Shown: positions 1-9,024, counted from the first letter of the stretch. The stretch: DNA of 64,000 nt from Martinezella tropici (GCF_008370325.1 NZ_VNIP01000014.1:62001-126000), one strand, 5' to 3'. The notes: generated by a model not told the origin, from the letters alone. Translations and numbers: made by a program.

Positions 1-334
1 GGAGCCGAAGATAGTCCTGATGGACGAGCCTTTCTCGGCACTCGATGTCCATACGCGGCGCCTGATGCACCGTATTCTTCTCGATCTCTGGCAAGCCGAC
101 CGGCGCTCGCTGATCTTCATAACCCATGATCTCGAGGAGGCGATCGTACTGGCGGACCGTGTGGTCGTCATGTCGGCCGGTCCTGGCAGCCGAATCGTCG
201 GGGATGTCGAGATCAATCTTCCCCGTCCGAGAGATGTCTCGCAGCTCGCGACGACCGACGAATTTATGCGGCTGTACCGACAGATTTGGGACATGCTCGG
301 CAAGGAAGTGGAGAAAAGCTATGTCAATCAGTGA
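1..334 (+). CDS. ABC transporter ATP-binding protein, SsuB/TauB/NitT type (5' end outside window)
   Basis: This is the C-terminal 110 residues of a nucleotide-binding domain whose start lies upstream of the window. It reads in frame from base 2 and shows Walker B plus D-loop (VLMDEPFSALD) and the His switch (FITHDLEEA), followed by a basic/proline tail (INLPRPRD) typical of SsuB/TauB/NitT ATPases. It would energise import by the permease that follows; the two genes overlap by 14 bases (permease ATG at 321, this stop at 332-334). The substrate cannot be told from this piece. Family certain; nitrate, taurine, sulfonate or pyrimidine-precursor specificity unresolved. Confidence 0.93.
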   Translation, partial: EPKIVLMDEPFSALDVHTRRLMHRILLDLWQADRRSLIFITHDLEEAIVLADRVVVMSAGPGSRIVGDVEINLPRPRDVSQLATTDEFMRLYRQIWDMLGKEVEKSYVNQ

Positions 335-1163
335 CACGTCCGCAAGGGCCGGCGCACGACGTGCAGTCGGCGGTTCCATGCGGCTTCCCTATAAGGCCAA
401 GGTTCTTCTGGCCCAGGTGATCATCATCGTCGGCTTCCTTGGCCTTTGGGAAATAGGTGTGCGTAGCGCGCTGCTCGACCCGTTCTTCTTTCCGGCGCCA
501 AGCGCGATCGTGCTGCGCGTCTTCGAATGGGTTCAGACGCGGGAATTGTGGACCGATCTCGGCATTACCCTGCTCGAGACCGTGCTTTCCTTCGTCATCG
601 GCATCACGGGTGGCACCGTTCTTGGCGTTTGGCTCGGTTTGTCGAAATTCGCTTCGGACATTTTCCAGCCCTTCATCAAGGTCTTCAATGCCATCCCACG
701 CGTGCTGCTCGCACCGATCTTCGTCATCTGGTTCGGCATCGGGCTCGCCTCGAAAGTGGCGCTCGGCGTGATGATCGTGCTGTTTATTGCTTTCTTCAAC
801 ACCTACCAGGGTGTGCGCGAAGTCAATCCGGTCGTGCTCGCCAATGCCAGGCTTTTGAAGGCAAGCAAGCTTGCCCTGTTGCGCCACGTCTACCTGCCGT
901 CGGCGACCAGCTTTATCCTTTCGTCGCTTCGCGTCTCGGTCGGCATGGCCGTTCTCGGTGCGGTCGTCGCCGAATATCTCGGATCGTCCTACGGCCTCGG
1001 CAACCGTATTGGCCAGGCGGAGGGCGTCATGGATGCGACAGGCGTGTTTGCAGGTCTCGTCATCCTGTCACTTTTCGTCGTCGTCCTCGACGGCCTCGTC
1101 GACCGTCTCGAGAAGCGTCTGCTGGTTTGGAGACCGGTATCGCATCCCGAGCATGAAGCATAA
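321..1163 (+). CDS. ABC transporter permease, SsuC/TauC type
   Basis: This 280-residue inner-membrane permease belongs to the NitT/TauT (BPD_transp_1) family. It has about six hydrophobic segments and an EAA loop around NARLLKASKLALLRH that docks on the ATPase. I chose the ATG at 321 because a purine-rich ribosome site (GGAAGTGGAGAAAAG) precedes it and the start overlaps the ATPase stop, implying translational coupling. The open frame extends further upstream, but that part lies inside the ATPase gene. It forms one operon with the ATPase before it and the binding protein after it. Substrate unknown. Confidence 0.95.
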   Translation: MSISDTSARAGARRAVGGSMRLPYKAKVLLAQVIIIVGFLGLWEIGVRSALLDPFFFPAPSAIVLRVFEWVQTRELWTDLGITLLETVLSFVIGITGGTVLGVWLGLSKFASDIFQPFIKVFNAIPRVLLAPIFVIWFGIGLASKVALGVMIVLFIAFFNTYQGVREVNPVVLANARLLKASKLALLRHVYLPSATSFILSSLRVSVGMAVLGAVVAEYLGSSYGLGNRIGQAEGVMDATGVFAGLVILSLFVVVLDGLVDRLEKRLLVWRPVSHPEHEA

Positions 1164-1188
1164 TTCTATTCTGAGGAGGAGAATGGAC

Positions 1189-2223
1189 ATGAAATCACGT
1201 ATTACAGCCCTGAGCGTTACCGCCTGCCTTTCCCTGTCGTTGTCACTGGCGCAGGCGGGCGCCGCCGAACCCGAAAAGAAAGACATTTCCCTAGGCGTCG
1301 GCTCGGTAATCATGAGCTACATGCCGGTCGGTCTGGCCGATGCAACAGGTGCCTTCAAGAAGCAGGGTCTCAACGTCACCGTCGAAAATTTCAAGGCCGG
1401 CGGCTCGAAGGCGCTGCAGGCGCTGATCGGCGGTTCGGTCGATGTGGTCGTCGGTGCCTACGACCACACAATCCAGATGCAGGCGAAGGGCAAGTTCGTC
1501 GAATGCGTCGTGCAGTTCAACACGCTCCCCGGCAATTCGCTGGCCGTCCGTTCAGCGCTCGCCGATAAGGTCAATTCGGGCGCCGATCTCAAAGGTCTGA
1601 AGATCGGCATCACGACACCCGGTTCCAGCACCGATATGGCCATTCGCTACTATATGCAGCGCAATGGTCTGAAGCCGACGGATGCGCAAATCATAGCAGT
1701 CGGCAGCGGGACGCCAGGCATGGTGGCGCTGGAACAGGGCAATGTCGATGCGCTGATCTACTGGGACCCGGTCGCCACGATCCTCGAACAGAAGAAGGCG
1801 GTCAAAGTGCTGTTCGATGCACGCACACCGGAAGGCAATGTGAAGGCGTTCGGCGGCCCGGTCTCGCCATTCGCCTGCCTCTATGCCACCAAGGACGTTG
1901 TCGACAAGAACCCGGAGACGATCCAGCGTCTGGTCGACGCCTTCGTTTCGACCTTGCGTTTTATCCACGACAAGCCCTCAGCCGAGATTGTCGATGCACT
2001 CCCCGATACCTGGAAACTCCCGAACCAGCGTGATCTGAATATCGCGATCATGGACGCGTCGAAACAGATGTTCTCCACCGACGGCATGACGATCCCCGAT
2101 AGCGTCAAGATCAATTACAACATCGTCAGTGCCTATACGGACGAGGTTAAGAACGCCAAGATCGACTTGACGCAGACATATACCAATCGCTTCGCCGAGC
2201 AAGCAGCCAAGCGGTTGAAATGA
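1189..2223 (+). CDS. ABC transporter substrate-binding protein, NitT/TauT (NMT1-like) family
   Basis: This 344-residue periplasmic binding protein starts with a Sec signal peptide (about residues 1-26, ending AQAGAA). The mature part is a two-lobed NMT1/SsuA-like fold: an N-terminal GVGSVIMSYMPVGLAD strand-helix, LKGLKIGITTPGSSTD at the hinge, and NVDALIYWDP. An AGGAGG at 1174-1179 is 9 bases from the ATG at 1189; an ATG at 1183 is also in frame but too close. It is the third gene of the ATPase-permease operon and would deliver the ligand. Ligand not recognisable; a sulfonate-like anion fits the neighbourhood but is inference. Confidence 0.93.
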   Translation: MKSRITALSVTACLSLSLSLAQAGAAEPEKKDISLGVGSVIMSYMPVGLADATGAFKKQGLNVTVENFKAGGSKALQALIGGSVDVVVGAYDHTIQMQAKGKFVECVVQFNTLPGNSLAVRSALADKVNSGADLKGLKIGITTPGSSTDMAIRYYMQRNGLKPTDAQIIAVGSGTPGMVALEQGNVDALIYWDPVATILEQKKAVKVLFDARTPEGNVKAFGGPVSPFACLYATKDVVDKNPETIQRLVDAFVSTLRFIHDKPSAEIVDALPDTWKLPNQRDLNIAIMDASKQMFSTDGMTIPDSVKINYNIVSAYTDEVKNAKIDLTQTYTNRFAEQAAKRLK

Positions 2224-2234
2224 GCTTTACCAAA

Positions 2235-2260
2235 CCGCGGCGGGAATAGCACCGCCGCGG
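2235..2260 (+). terminator. Intercistronic stem-loop (attenuator or weak terminator)
   Basis: A perfect 9-bp inverted repeat (CCGCGGCGG at 2235-2243, CCGCCGCGG at 2252-2260) with an 8-base loop lies 11 bases after the binding-protein stop and 20 bases before the SMP-30 start. No U-run follows, so it is more likely an mRNA 3'-end stabiliser or partial terminator than a strong terminator. Confidence 0.6.
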
Positions 2261-2280
2261 GGTCTCTACGGAGCGTGACG

Positions 2281-3195
2281 ATGTTTCTCTTTAATCCGCC
2301 TGCTGCGATTGCATCTGAAATTTTTACGACCATGCCGGACGAATTCCGCAAGACGGGGATCAGGTCCGCCTGGGGCGATGCCAACAAGCAGGGCCACCCT
2401 GTTGATTGTTTCATCGAGGGCCCTGCCTTCGATAGCAACGGCAATCTCTACATCGTCGACATCCCGCACGGCCGGATCTTCCGGATTTCGCCAAAGGGCG
2501 AATGGATGCTGGCTGCCGAATATGACGGCCAACCGAATGGCCTGAAATTGCATCAGGACGGCCGCATCTTGGTCGCCGATTATCGTCGCGGATTACTGCA
2601 GTACGACCCCGACACCAGCAAGGTCAGCGAAGTTCTGGCGCATCGGAATTCCGAGGCTTTCAAGGGGCTGAATGATTTGTCTATCGCCTCGAACGGCGAT
2701 ATCTATTTTACCGACCAGGGCCAGTCTGGACTGCATTCGCCCACCGGACGCGTCTTTCGTTTGGCGCCGGGAGGCCGCCTCGACTGCCTGATGGACAACC
2801 TACCAAGCCCCAATGGCCTTGTCCTTAGTCCCGACGAGAAGGTGCTGTTCGTCGCGATGACACGCGATAATTCCGTCTGGCGGGCACCTTTGATGCGGGA
2901 TGGATCGGTCTCGAAGGTCGGGCGCTTCTGCCAGATGTTCGGCACCAGCGGTCCCGACGGGCTCGCGATGAGCGAGGACGGCAGCCTGTTTGTTGCTCAT
3001 GCGTCGCTTGGCGCCGTCTTGATGTTTGCGCCAAGCGGCGAATGCGTCGGTGTTATCGAAAGCGCTGCCGGCAGGACTTGTACCAATATTGCTTTTGGGG
3101 GGTCGAGCAACAGCGAGGTGTTCATCACGGAGTCAGCAACCGGCTCGATTCTGCGCGCGAGGACCAAGCACAAGGGAATTGCGCTCCCCCGTTAA
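2281..3195 (+). CDS. SMP-30/gluconolactonase-family hydrolase
   Basis: This 304-residue six-bladed beta-propeller of the SMP-30/gluconolactonase/LRE family has no signal peptide. The expected metal-ligand contexts are present: Glu in FIEGPAF, Asn in PSPNGLVLSPDE and Asp in SGPDGLAMSEDG. Blade repeats such as GNLYIVD, GRILVAD, GDIYFTD and EVFITE run along the chain. Such enzymes open lactones or hydrolyse esters. GGAG at 2270-2273 fits the ATG at 2281 better than the in-frame GTG at 2275. It follows the ABC operon across a stem-loop, so it probably acts on the imported compound or a lactone derived from it (inference). Confidence 0.9.
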   Translation: MFLFNPPAAIASEIFTTMPDEFRKTGIRSAWGDANKQGHPVDCFIEGPAFDSNGNLYIVDIPHGRIFRISPKGEWMLAAEYDGQPNGLKLHQDGRILVADYRRGLLQYDPDTSKVSEVLAHRNSEAFKGLNDLSIASNGDIYFTDQGQSGLHSPTGRVFRLAPGGRLDCLMDNLPSPNGLVLSPDEKVLFVAMTRDNSVWRAPLMRDGSVSKVGRFCQMFGTSGPDGLAMSEDGSLFVAHASLGAVLMFAPSGECVGVIESAAGRTCTNIAFGGSSNSEVFITESATGSILRARTKHKGIALPR

Positions 3196-3348
3196 GACTC
3201 GGTGTCTCGGACCGACGAATCTGGACGGCCCGCAGACTTTGATAAATCAACTCAACCAGTTAGATCATTTCTGTTTAGGGGATTAAGACGGTCACAGGTT
3301 CTGATCCTGTCAAGAGCTGCACTATTATCGGGGGCCTTGGAAGCAGCG

Positions 3349-4302
3349 CTATGCCTTGTGCTTGCGAACAGCATCTGCGACCGTCACCTTCTTAGGGATG
3401 AGCTTCAGTTTGAAAAAGGCGTCGGCGATGGCTTGCTGTTGTGCCACAACGGAGTCATCGAGGCTGCTGACGCCATAGGATTGACGCTCTAGTGCCTTGA
3501 CAAGGATAGGTTCAGGGATGCCGACCGATGGTGATAGTTCCGCAGCCGCAGTCGCGGTGTCGGACTTGGTCCATGCGTCAATCTCCGAGATCGCTTCGAT
3601 CAGGACATCAACCGCTCTGGCGTGATTGTCGACTAGAGCGTTGGTGCCGAGATAGAACTGGTGATTGGGAACGATGCCCTCACCGTTTCGAAGCTCTCGT
3701 GCCTCAACCGCCACTTCCGCCGCTGCTTGAAAGGGATCCCAGATGACCCACGCATCGACCGCGCCCCTTTCGAAGGCTGCGCGGCCGTCGGCTGGTGCGA
3801 GAAAGGATGGCTCCACATCCTCATAGATCAAGCCTGCTTCCTCAAGGGCCTTTACGAGCAGATAATGGACGTTCGAGCCCTTATTGAAGGCGACTTTTTT
3901 ACCCTTCAAGTCTGCAACGGTTTTGATAGGACTATCTTTCGGGACAAGTATGGCTTCGCCGCGCGGGGCAGGCGGCTCATGTGCGATGTAGACCAGGGGA
4001 GCGTTCGCGGCCTGGGCGAAAATCGGCGGCGTTTCGCCTGTCGATCCGAAATCGACGGCCCCCGCGTTCAACGCTTCGAGGAGCTGAGGACCACCTGGAA
4101 ACTCGGCCCATTCAACCCTGTAGTTGATCGCCTCGAGTTTCTTTTCCAGCGTTCCTTTGCCCTTGAGAAGCACCAGCGTTCCATATTTCTGATAGCCGAT
4201 ACGCACTACCTTGTCGGCCCCCTTGGCAATTCGAATATCTGCCAGCGGCGCCGCGATTGCACTGGCTACGGCTGCGGTGAACGCTCGTCTTGTGATCTTC
4301 AT
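3349..4302 (-). CDS. ssuA: Aliphatic sulfonate ABC transporter substrate-binding protein SsuA (orphan)
   Basis: This periplasmic aliphatic-sulfonate binding protein has about 317 residues. It opens with a twin-arginine-like signal (KITRRAFTAAVASAIAAPL) and then the SsuA hallmark stretch GYQKYGTLVLLKGKGTL. FPGGPQLLEALNAGAVDFGSTGETPPIFAQ-type sequence (residues about 70-100) and AVDAWVIWDPF complete the two-lobed fold. Two ATGs are in frame (4305 and 4302); GGAGAG at 4312-4307 spaces better to 4302. No permease or ATPase is adjacent, so it must feed a transporter encoded elsewhere, for example one of the sulfonate systems in this window. Family assignment strong. Confidence 0.92.
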   Translation of the reverse strand: MKITRRAFTAAVASAIAAPLADIRIAKGADKVVRIGYQKYGTLVLLKGKGTLEKKLEAINYRVEWAEFPGGPQLLEALNAGAVDFGSTGETPPIFAQAANAPLVYIAHEPPAPRGEAILVPKDSPIKTVADLKGKKVAFNKGSNVHYLLVKALEEAGLIYEDVEPSFLAPADGRAAFERGAVDAWVIWDPFQAAAEVAVEARELRNGEGIVPNHQFYLGTNALVDNHARAVDVLIEAISEIDAWTKSDTATAAAELSPSVGIPEPILVKALERQSYGVSSLDDSVVAQQQAIADAFFKLKLIPKKVTVADAVRKHKA

Positions 4303-4617
4303 CATGCTCTCCGAAACAAGGTCACGCCAAATTAAAGTATCCTTATGTTTTTTCTAGGAAGTCTGTGCTCCACTATATGTTTCTCTGGGGTTCACTTTTT
4401 TCTTCCGTCGCCATAGTAGGCAAAAGAAATGCGTCTCTTTGGCCTTGAGCTTCCCCAATAACGGAGCCTTGTGCCCGATATTGCACGCGCGCCGCGCCAG
4501 AGATGCGTTGGACGCAGCCCGGGGGGCTCGATTCCGGCTTGCACTCCCCACACCCGAGATCTGATCTCTCAGACCATTGCGATATTGCAGAGGCTTGCCT
4601 CAAGGGCGACCAAATCA
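4303..4617. other. Gene-free stretch between ssuA and the DszA/NtaA-type gene
   Basis: About 315 bases with no ORF that has a credible start or composition. It must hold the ssuA promoter (minus strand) and the 3' end of the upstream LLM transcript. The only structure noted is a perfect palindrome, GAGATC-T-GATCTC, at 4556-4568; its role is unknown. The TCTAT-N7-ATAGA dyad seen elsewhere was not found here. Confidence 0.5.
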
Positions 4618-5934
4618 TCAAAGTTTATTGAATGGATAGGGTAGGCCGTAGCGCTCGCGCATCGTATTTTCCTTGTAGGCCGTTCTGTAGACGCCGCGGT
4701 CCTGAAGGACGGGGATGACGTTGGCAACGAATTCTTCGATATCGTCGGGCGCGCGTGGCGGCTGCAACGTATAGCCATCCACCGTACCGTCGGCCCAGAG
4801 ATCTATGATGGCGTCGGCGACCTCTTCCGGTGTCCCAAGCACGAGGCGATGGTGGCCTTCGGAGCAGCGCACTGCCTGACGTGCGGTGAGTTGTTCGTGG
4901 GACAGAAGATCCGATAGGCCGAGCCCCATGCCGACGGCCTCAATACGGTTTGGATCGGGGATGAAACGTTCCGGATCGAGAACGGCATCGGGATCGAAAC
5001 CATCAGGGTCGATGCCGTTATCCCTAATGAAGCGGGCAATCAGCCCATCCTCGGAGCCGGTACCGCTAAACAGTTCATGCTTGCGTAGGGCTTCCTCTCG
5101 GCTCTTTCCCATAATGGCCACCAGGCCGGGAACAATGCGTATTCCGGAAGGATCCCGGCCTAAAGCTGCGGCCCGCTCTTTGACCTTTCTGCCAAAGGCC
5201 CGGCCTGCCGGCCGCGAGAGAACATTGCAGTAGATGATCTCGCCATGGCGGGCCGCGAGATCAATGCCACCGTCGGAGGCGCCCGCCTGAGCGATCACGG
5301 GATGTCCCTGCGGTCCGACGGGTACGTTCAGCGGACCTTGCACGGTAAAATAATCGCCGGAATGATCGATCGCCTGCGCACTTGCTGCATCCCAGAAGCG
5401 ATTTTCGGGGATATCGCCTTCGCGGGCGGGGTCCCAGCTCGACCAGAGCCGCTTGGCGACATCGAGGAATTCGGATGCCTTCGCATAACGCTCGCTGCGC
5501 GGCGGCAAGGGTTCCGCGCCGAAATTCGCAGCAACATTCGGATTGAAGGAGGACACGATGTTGATGATCATGCGCCCGCCCGAAATGATATCGGCGGACT
5601 GTGTGCGTCTGGCAAGATTATAAGGCGAGTTGTAGGTGGACGACATGGTCGCGACAAAGCCGATGTCAGGCACTTGCGCCGCCAGCGCGGTGCACAGGAT
5701 CAGCGGGTCGATCGTATGGAAGGGGCGGCCATTCGGATCGGTTATCAAGGCGGGGTGATCGGAGAAGAAAACGGCATCGAACAGCCCTTTATGTGCCAGC
5801 TCCGTCAGCCTGCGATAGTAATCGGGGTTGTTGATGTCATGGCGATCGCCGGTGCGGTAGCGCCAGGCATTGGCAAGATAACCTGTCGTGTTGATGCCGA
5901 TATTGAGATGGAGCTGACGTTTGGTAGCGGTCAT
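4618..5934 (-). CDS. LLM-class FMN-dependent monooxygenase, DszA/NtaA/SnaA family
   Basis: This 438-residue luciferase-like (TIM-barrel) FMNH2-dependent monooxygenase uses reduced flavin and O2. Family marks are the N-terminal LHLNIGINTTGYLANAWRY, KGLFDAVFFSDHPAL, GFVATMSSTYNSPYNLARR, the flavin-site strand MIINIVSSFNPN, and the diagnostic GPLNVPVGPQGHPVIAQAGASDGG. It ends VLQDRGVYRTAYKENTMRERYGLP, as DszA/NtaA members do. Members oxidise sulfones, sulfonates, EDTA or NTA; the sulfur-rich neighbourhood favours a C-S substrate, but the substrate itself is not readable. It is divergent from the binding protein at 6222, and a candidate operator lies 55 bases upstream. Confidence 0.9.
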   Translation of the reverse strand: MTATKRQLHLNIGINTTGYLANAWRYRTGDRHDINNPDYYRRLTELAHKGLFDAVFFSDHPALITDPNGRPFHTIDPLILCTALAAQVPDIGFVATMSSTYNSPYNLARRTQSADIISGGRMIINIVSSFNPNVAANFGAEPLPPRSERYAKASEFLDVAKRLWSSWDPAREGDIPENRFWDAASAQAIDHSGDYFTVQGPLNVPVGPQGHPVIAQAGASDGGIDLAARHGEIIYCNVLSRPAGRAFGRKVKERAAALGRDPSGIRIVPGLVAIMGKSREEALRKHELFSGTGSEDGLIARFIRDNGIDPDGFDPDAVLDPERFIPDPNRIEAVGMGLGLSDLLSHEQLTARQAVRCSEGHHRLVLGTPEEVADAIIDLWADGTVDGYTLQPPRAPDDIEEFVANVIPVLQDRGVYRTAYKENTMRERYGLPYPFNKL

Positions 5935-5988
5935 GCGGCTGCGCCTTTTGTTCCGTGAGGCGATGCACGCCAGTTCGCGCAGCTAATT

Positions 5989-6007
5989 CTCTACAGAATT
6001 TATAGAC
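5989..6007. promoter_or_regulatory. Candidate operator dyad (TCTAT-N7-ATAGA type), divergent region
   Basis: CTCTAC-AGAATTT-ATAGAC: the right arm is perfect and the left arm matches four of six positions of the window-wide consensus GTCTAT-N7-ATAGAC, with the same 7-base AT-rich spacer. It lies 55 bases from the LLM start at 5934 and 214 bases from the divergent binding-protein start at 6222. Confidence 0.55.
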
Positions 6008-6221
6008 TAACGTTGCACGGCTGTGGGAAAATAATTTCCGTCGATCGTAAGCCGAGAAGGTGCCTGCATCGTTCCACGCCGCAAATGCGCGAATATCTGG
6101 GTGCGGGAAGGATTGCTTTCGCAGCGCGCTAGAAAAACTAACTTTGGATCTCACGCTTTCGTGACGATGATTTTCGCGATGGGCCATCATGCCCGGTAAC
6201 GCCAAATTTCGGAGCGAGCAA

Positions 6222-7823
6222 ATGTCGATCAATCGCCGTCACTTCAATCAATTGCTGCTCTTAGGTGGTGCAGGCCTCGCTTTTGGCGGCATTCCGTCAG
6301 GGGCAAGCGCTGCTGAAACACCGGTCAGCGGCGGAACGCTGACCTGGGCTTACTATCCTGATCCGACGGCTCTGATCGCGATCAACACCTCCTCCGGCAC
6401 AGGTCAGGCGATCGGACCGAAGATCAATGAGGGGCTGCTCGATTTCGATTACAATCTCAATCCCGCTCCATTGCTGGCGACGTCCTGGTCGGTAAGCGAT
6501 GATGGTCTGCGCTACACCTTCGCGCTCCGCAAGGGCGTGAAATGGCACGACGGCAAGGATTTCACCTCCGAGGATGTCAAATTCACCATCTTTCGCCTCA
6601 AGGAAGCCCATCCGCGCGGGCGCATTACGTTTCAGAACGTGACATCGGTCGAAACGCCCGATCCGCTGACGGCCGTCATCGTTCTGTCCAAGCCGGCACC
6701 CTACCTGATTTCCGCGCTCGGCAGTTCGGAATCGCCGATCGTGCCGAAGCATATCTATGAAACCTTCAAGCCGACAGAGCAGCCGACCCTTGCCCAGACG
6801 ATCGGCACCGGTCCCTTCATCCTCAAGGAATGGGTGCCTGGAAGCCATCTGATCTTCGATCGCAACCCGAATTATTGGGACGCCCCGAAACCCTATCTCG
6901 ACCGGGTGGTCCTGCGCGTCATCCTCGATCCGGCAGCAAGGGCCGCAGCACTTGAGACGGGAGAGATCGACATTGGCGCGAACCCCGTGCCGCTGGCGGA
7001 CATCGAGCGGTTGAAGGCCAATGCCAACCTCGTCGTCGATACAACGACCTACGCCTATTCCGGGCCGCAGCAGCAGCTATTCTTCAACTATGAGAACGAG
7101 ATTCTCACGAAGAAGGATGTGCGGCTGGCGATCGCTCATGCCATCGACCTGCAGAAGCTCGTGGACATCGCCCTCTTCGGCTATGCAAAGGTCTCTCCAA
7201 GCCCGATCAGCACGGCATTGCCGAAATGGTATGATCCGAGCATCAAGGCGCGTGAACACGATCCCAAGCTTGCCAACAAGCTGCTCGACGACGCCGGCTA
7301 TCCGCGCGGTGCCAATGGCACGCGCTTCAAGCTGCGGCTTGCCTATAATTCATTCCTGCAGCCATCCTATGCCGACTTCATCAAGCAGTCGCTCGTTGCC
7401 GTCGGCATCGATGCCGAAATCCTGAAGCTCGATCTCGCCACCTTCCTGAAGACAGTCTACACGGATCGTGCCTGGGATCTGGTCATCGAATCCTTGTCCA
7501 ATACGTTCGACCCGACGCTTGGCGTACAGCGCGCCTATTGGTCGAAGAACTTCAAGATCGGCCTGGTGTTCTCCAATGCCAGCCATTACTCCAACCCTGA
7601 GGTCGATGCCGTTCTTGAAGCCGCTGCCGTCGAGCCGGATGAAGGCAAGCGTCGGCAGCTCTGGTACAAGTTCCAGCATATCATCCATGATGATGTCGTC
7701 TCCGTCGATCTGGTGGCGGCAGGCGCGCAGATCGTTGCCAACAAGCGGGTCAAGAATTTCGCACCCGGTGCGCAGGGCATCAACAACAGTTTCGGTCAGA
7801 TATGGCTGAGCCCAAACGCCTGA
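6222..7823 (+). CDS. Dipeptide/nickel-type ABC transporter substrate-binding protein (DppA/OppA family)
   Basis: This 533-residue SBP_bac_5 family protein carries an Arg-Arg N-terminus (SINRRHFNQLLLLGGAGLAFGG), suggesting Tat-type export, with cleavage near ASAAE (about residue 32). Family landmarks include GLRYTFALRKGVKWHDGKDF and GTGPFILKEWVPGSH, then NPNYWDAPKPYLD and DVRLAIAHAID. GGAG at 6211-6214 sets the ATG at 6222 rather than the upstream in-frame ATG at 6189. No permease is adjacent; close relatives at 11275 and 20918 suggest all three share the 13167-17062 transporter. The ligand is probably an organosulfur compound rather than a peptide (inference from context). Confidence 0.9.
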   Translation: MSINRRHFNQLLLLGGAGLAFGGIPSGASAAETPVSGGTLTWAYYPDPTALIAINTSSGTGQAIGPKINEGLLDFDYNLNPAPLLATSWSVSDDGLRYTFALRKGVKWHDGKDFTSEDVKFTIFRLKEAHPRGRITFQNVTSVETPDPLTAVIVLSKPAPYLISALGSSESPIVPKHIYETFKPTEQPTLAQTIGTGPFILKEWVPGSHLIFDRNPNYWDAPKPYLDRVVLRVILDPAARAAALETGEIDIGANPVPLADIERLKANANLVVDTTTYAYSGPQQQLFFNYENEILTKKDVRLAIAHAIDLQKLVDIALFGYAKVSPSPISTALPKWYDPSIKAREHDPKLANKLLDDAGYPRGANGTRFKLRLAYNSFLQPSYADFIKQSLVAVGIDAEILKLDLATFLKTVYTDRAWDLVIESLSNTFDPTLGVQRAYWSKNFKIGLVFSNASHYSNPEVDAVLEAAAVEPDEGKRRQLWYKFQHIIHDDVVSVDLVAAGAQIVANKRVKNFAPGAQGINNSFGQIWLSPNA

Positions 7824-7852
7824 GCTGGGCAGGCAGCACTGTTTGTGAACGG

Positions 7853-7875
7853 GAGCCGGCTATCCAAGCCGGCTC
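7853..7875. terminator. Bidirectional stem-loop between convergent genes
   Basis: A perfect 9-bp stem (GAGCCGGCT at 7853-7861, AGCCGGCTC at 7867-7875) with a 5-base loop sits in the 36-base gap between convergent genes and overlaps the stop codon of the minus-strand gene. Neither side has a clean U-run, so termination strength is uncertain. Confidence 0.6.
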
Positions 7876-9008
7876 AATGCATTCCGCGCTGCAATCGTCC
7901 GGATCATATGGCTTTGCGGCGCGTGCGAGCGGGCGGTGATCGCGTCGCGATGATGGCGTTCGAGCTGGAAGTCGCGGTTGAGGCCGGGATTGCCGGCGAG
8001 CTCGAGCGCAAGGCTAGTGACCGCGACAGCGTTGTCGATGACGACATGGCGAACATGCATGCCGTCCATGCCGACCGGTCTGCCTGCATCGACATCCTCT
8101 CCAAGCGAGCGCAGCAATCGAGCATTCGTCGCAAGCCGCACCTCGATTTCTCCGAGTCCGTCCTGGATGCGCGGCGCCGTCGCGATCGCCGTGCCAAGGC
8201 TCGCGGGCGTGTGGCTGCTGGCGAAGGCAAGAACGCGGTCGCGGGCAGCGCTGGCGACGCCATGATAAACCGCACCCAGCAGGCCAAAGAAGAAGGCAGC
8301 GGCATGTTCGTTGCGGCGGATCGGTTCCGTCGTGGGCTGCGCCTCGATGACATCGTCAATCGGGATCGATACGTCTTCGAGAATGATGTCGTCGCTCGCC
8401 GTGGCGTGCATGCCGGCCGCATTCCAGCTCTTCTCGATCCGAAAGCCGGCGGCATCGGTCGGCACCAGAAACGAGGCAAGGCGCGGTTCCTCCTCGTCGG
8501 TTACTGCCAGAAGCGATACCCATTTCAGGATGGGGATGCCGGTCACATAGCTCTTATGGCCGGAAATGCGCCAGCGATCGCCGTCACGGCGCGCGATCGT
8601 CTCGGGCAGGGCGCCATGGGCGGGCGAACCGATGCGCGGTTCGGCTTGTGCATTGTTGATCAGTGCCACGCCCTGCCTGTTTGCCGAGAGCACGTGCTCG
8701 GCCAGATGCTTTGGCCATTTGCCAAAGCGGCGGATGGCAAAATGCGAGGTGTAGTGCATGGCAAGCACCAGCGCGGTCGACGGCTCGCCCCGGGCGATCT
8801 CGCTGATAACGGCCTGTGCCGATGTCAGGCCCCCGCCGTGACCGCCATGGTCTCGGTCGCTGACGAGGCCGAGCAGGCCGGCATCGAAAAGCCGGTCGAA
8901 GTTCTCGAAGGGAAAGGCACCCGTCGCATCGTGATGCGCGGCTGTTCTGGAAAAATCCTCGGCAAGGTTTTTTGCCTTGCCGATCAGATCATCGGTGGTC
9001 TCTGTCAT
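7860..9008 (-). CDS. Acyl-CoA dehydrogenase-fold flavoprotein, DszC/SfnB-like
   Basis: This 382-residue flavoprotein has the acyl-CoA dehydrogenase fold: an N-terminal helical domain (GLLGLVSDRDHGGHGGG, about residues 42-58), a beta domain (HKSYVTGIPILKWVSLL; FRIEKSWNAAGMHATAS), and a C-terminal helical domain ending HHRDAITARSHAP. Relatives in sulfur operons act as flavin-dependent oxygenases on sulfides, sulfoxides or sulfinates rather than on acyl-CoA. The ATG at 9008 was chosen because the longer frame upstream runs through the DszB-like gene. The gene lies 16 bases after that gene in the same operon and is proposed as its oxidative partner. It is more divergent from DszC than the two paralogues at 26081 and 29033. 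Confidence 0.85.
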   Translation of the reverse strand: MTETTDDLIGKAKNLAEDFSRTAAHHDATGAFPFENFDRLFDAGLLGLVSDRDHGGHGGGLTSAQAVISEIARGEPSTALVLAMHYTSHFAIRRFGKWPKHLAEHVLSANRQGVALINNAQAEPRIGSPAHGALPETIARRDGDRWRISGHKSYVTGIPILKWVSLLAVTDEEEPRLASFLVPTDAAGFRIEKSWNAAGMHATASDDIILEDVSIPIDDVIEAQPTTEPIRRNEHAAAFFFGLLGAVYHGVASAARDRVLAFASSHTPASLGTAIATAPRIQDGLGEIEVRLATNARLLRSLGEDVDAGRPVGMDGMHVRHVVIDNAVAVTSLALELAGNPGLNRDFQLERHHRDAITARSHAPQSHMIRTIAARNALSRLG

Positions 9009-9024
9009 CTCGTTACAACGCGGT

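Noticed and set aside
324..887. Minus-strand ORF opposite the first permease
   Set aside because: Charged, low-complexity shadow of a clear permease gene; no family features.
3238..3348. Operator-like site between the SMP-30 gene and ssuA
   Set aside because: AT-rich segments occur but no pair of arms with 7-base spacing matches the dyad.
4354..4551. Minus-strand ORF upstream of ssuA
   Set aside because: Composition is Arg/Ser-rich as in non-coding GC-rich DNA, and no ribosome site or family feature is seen.
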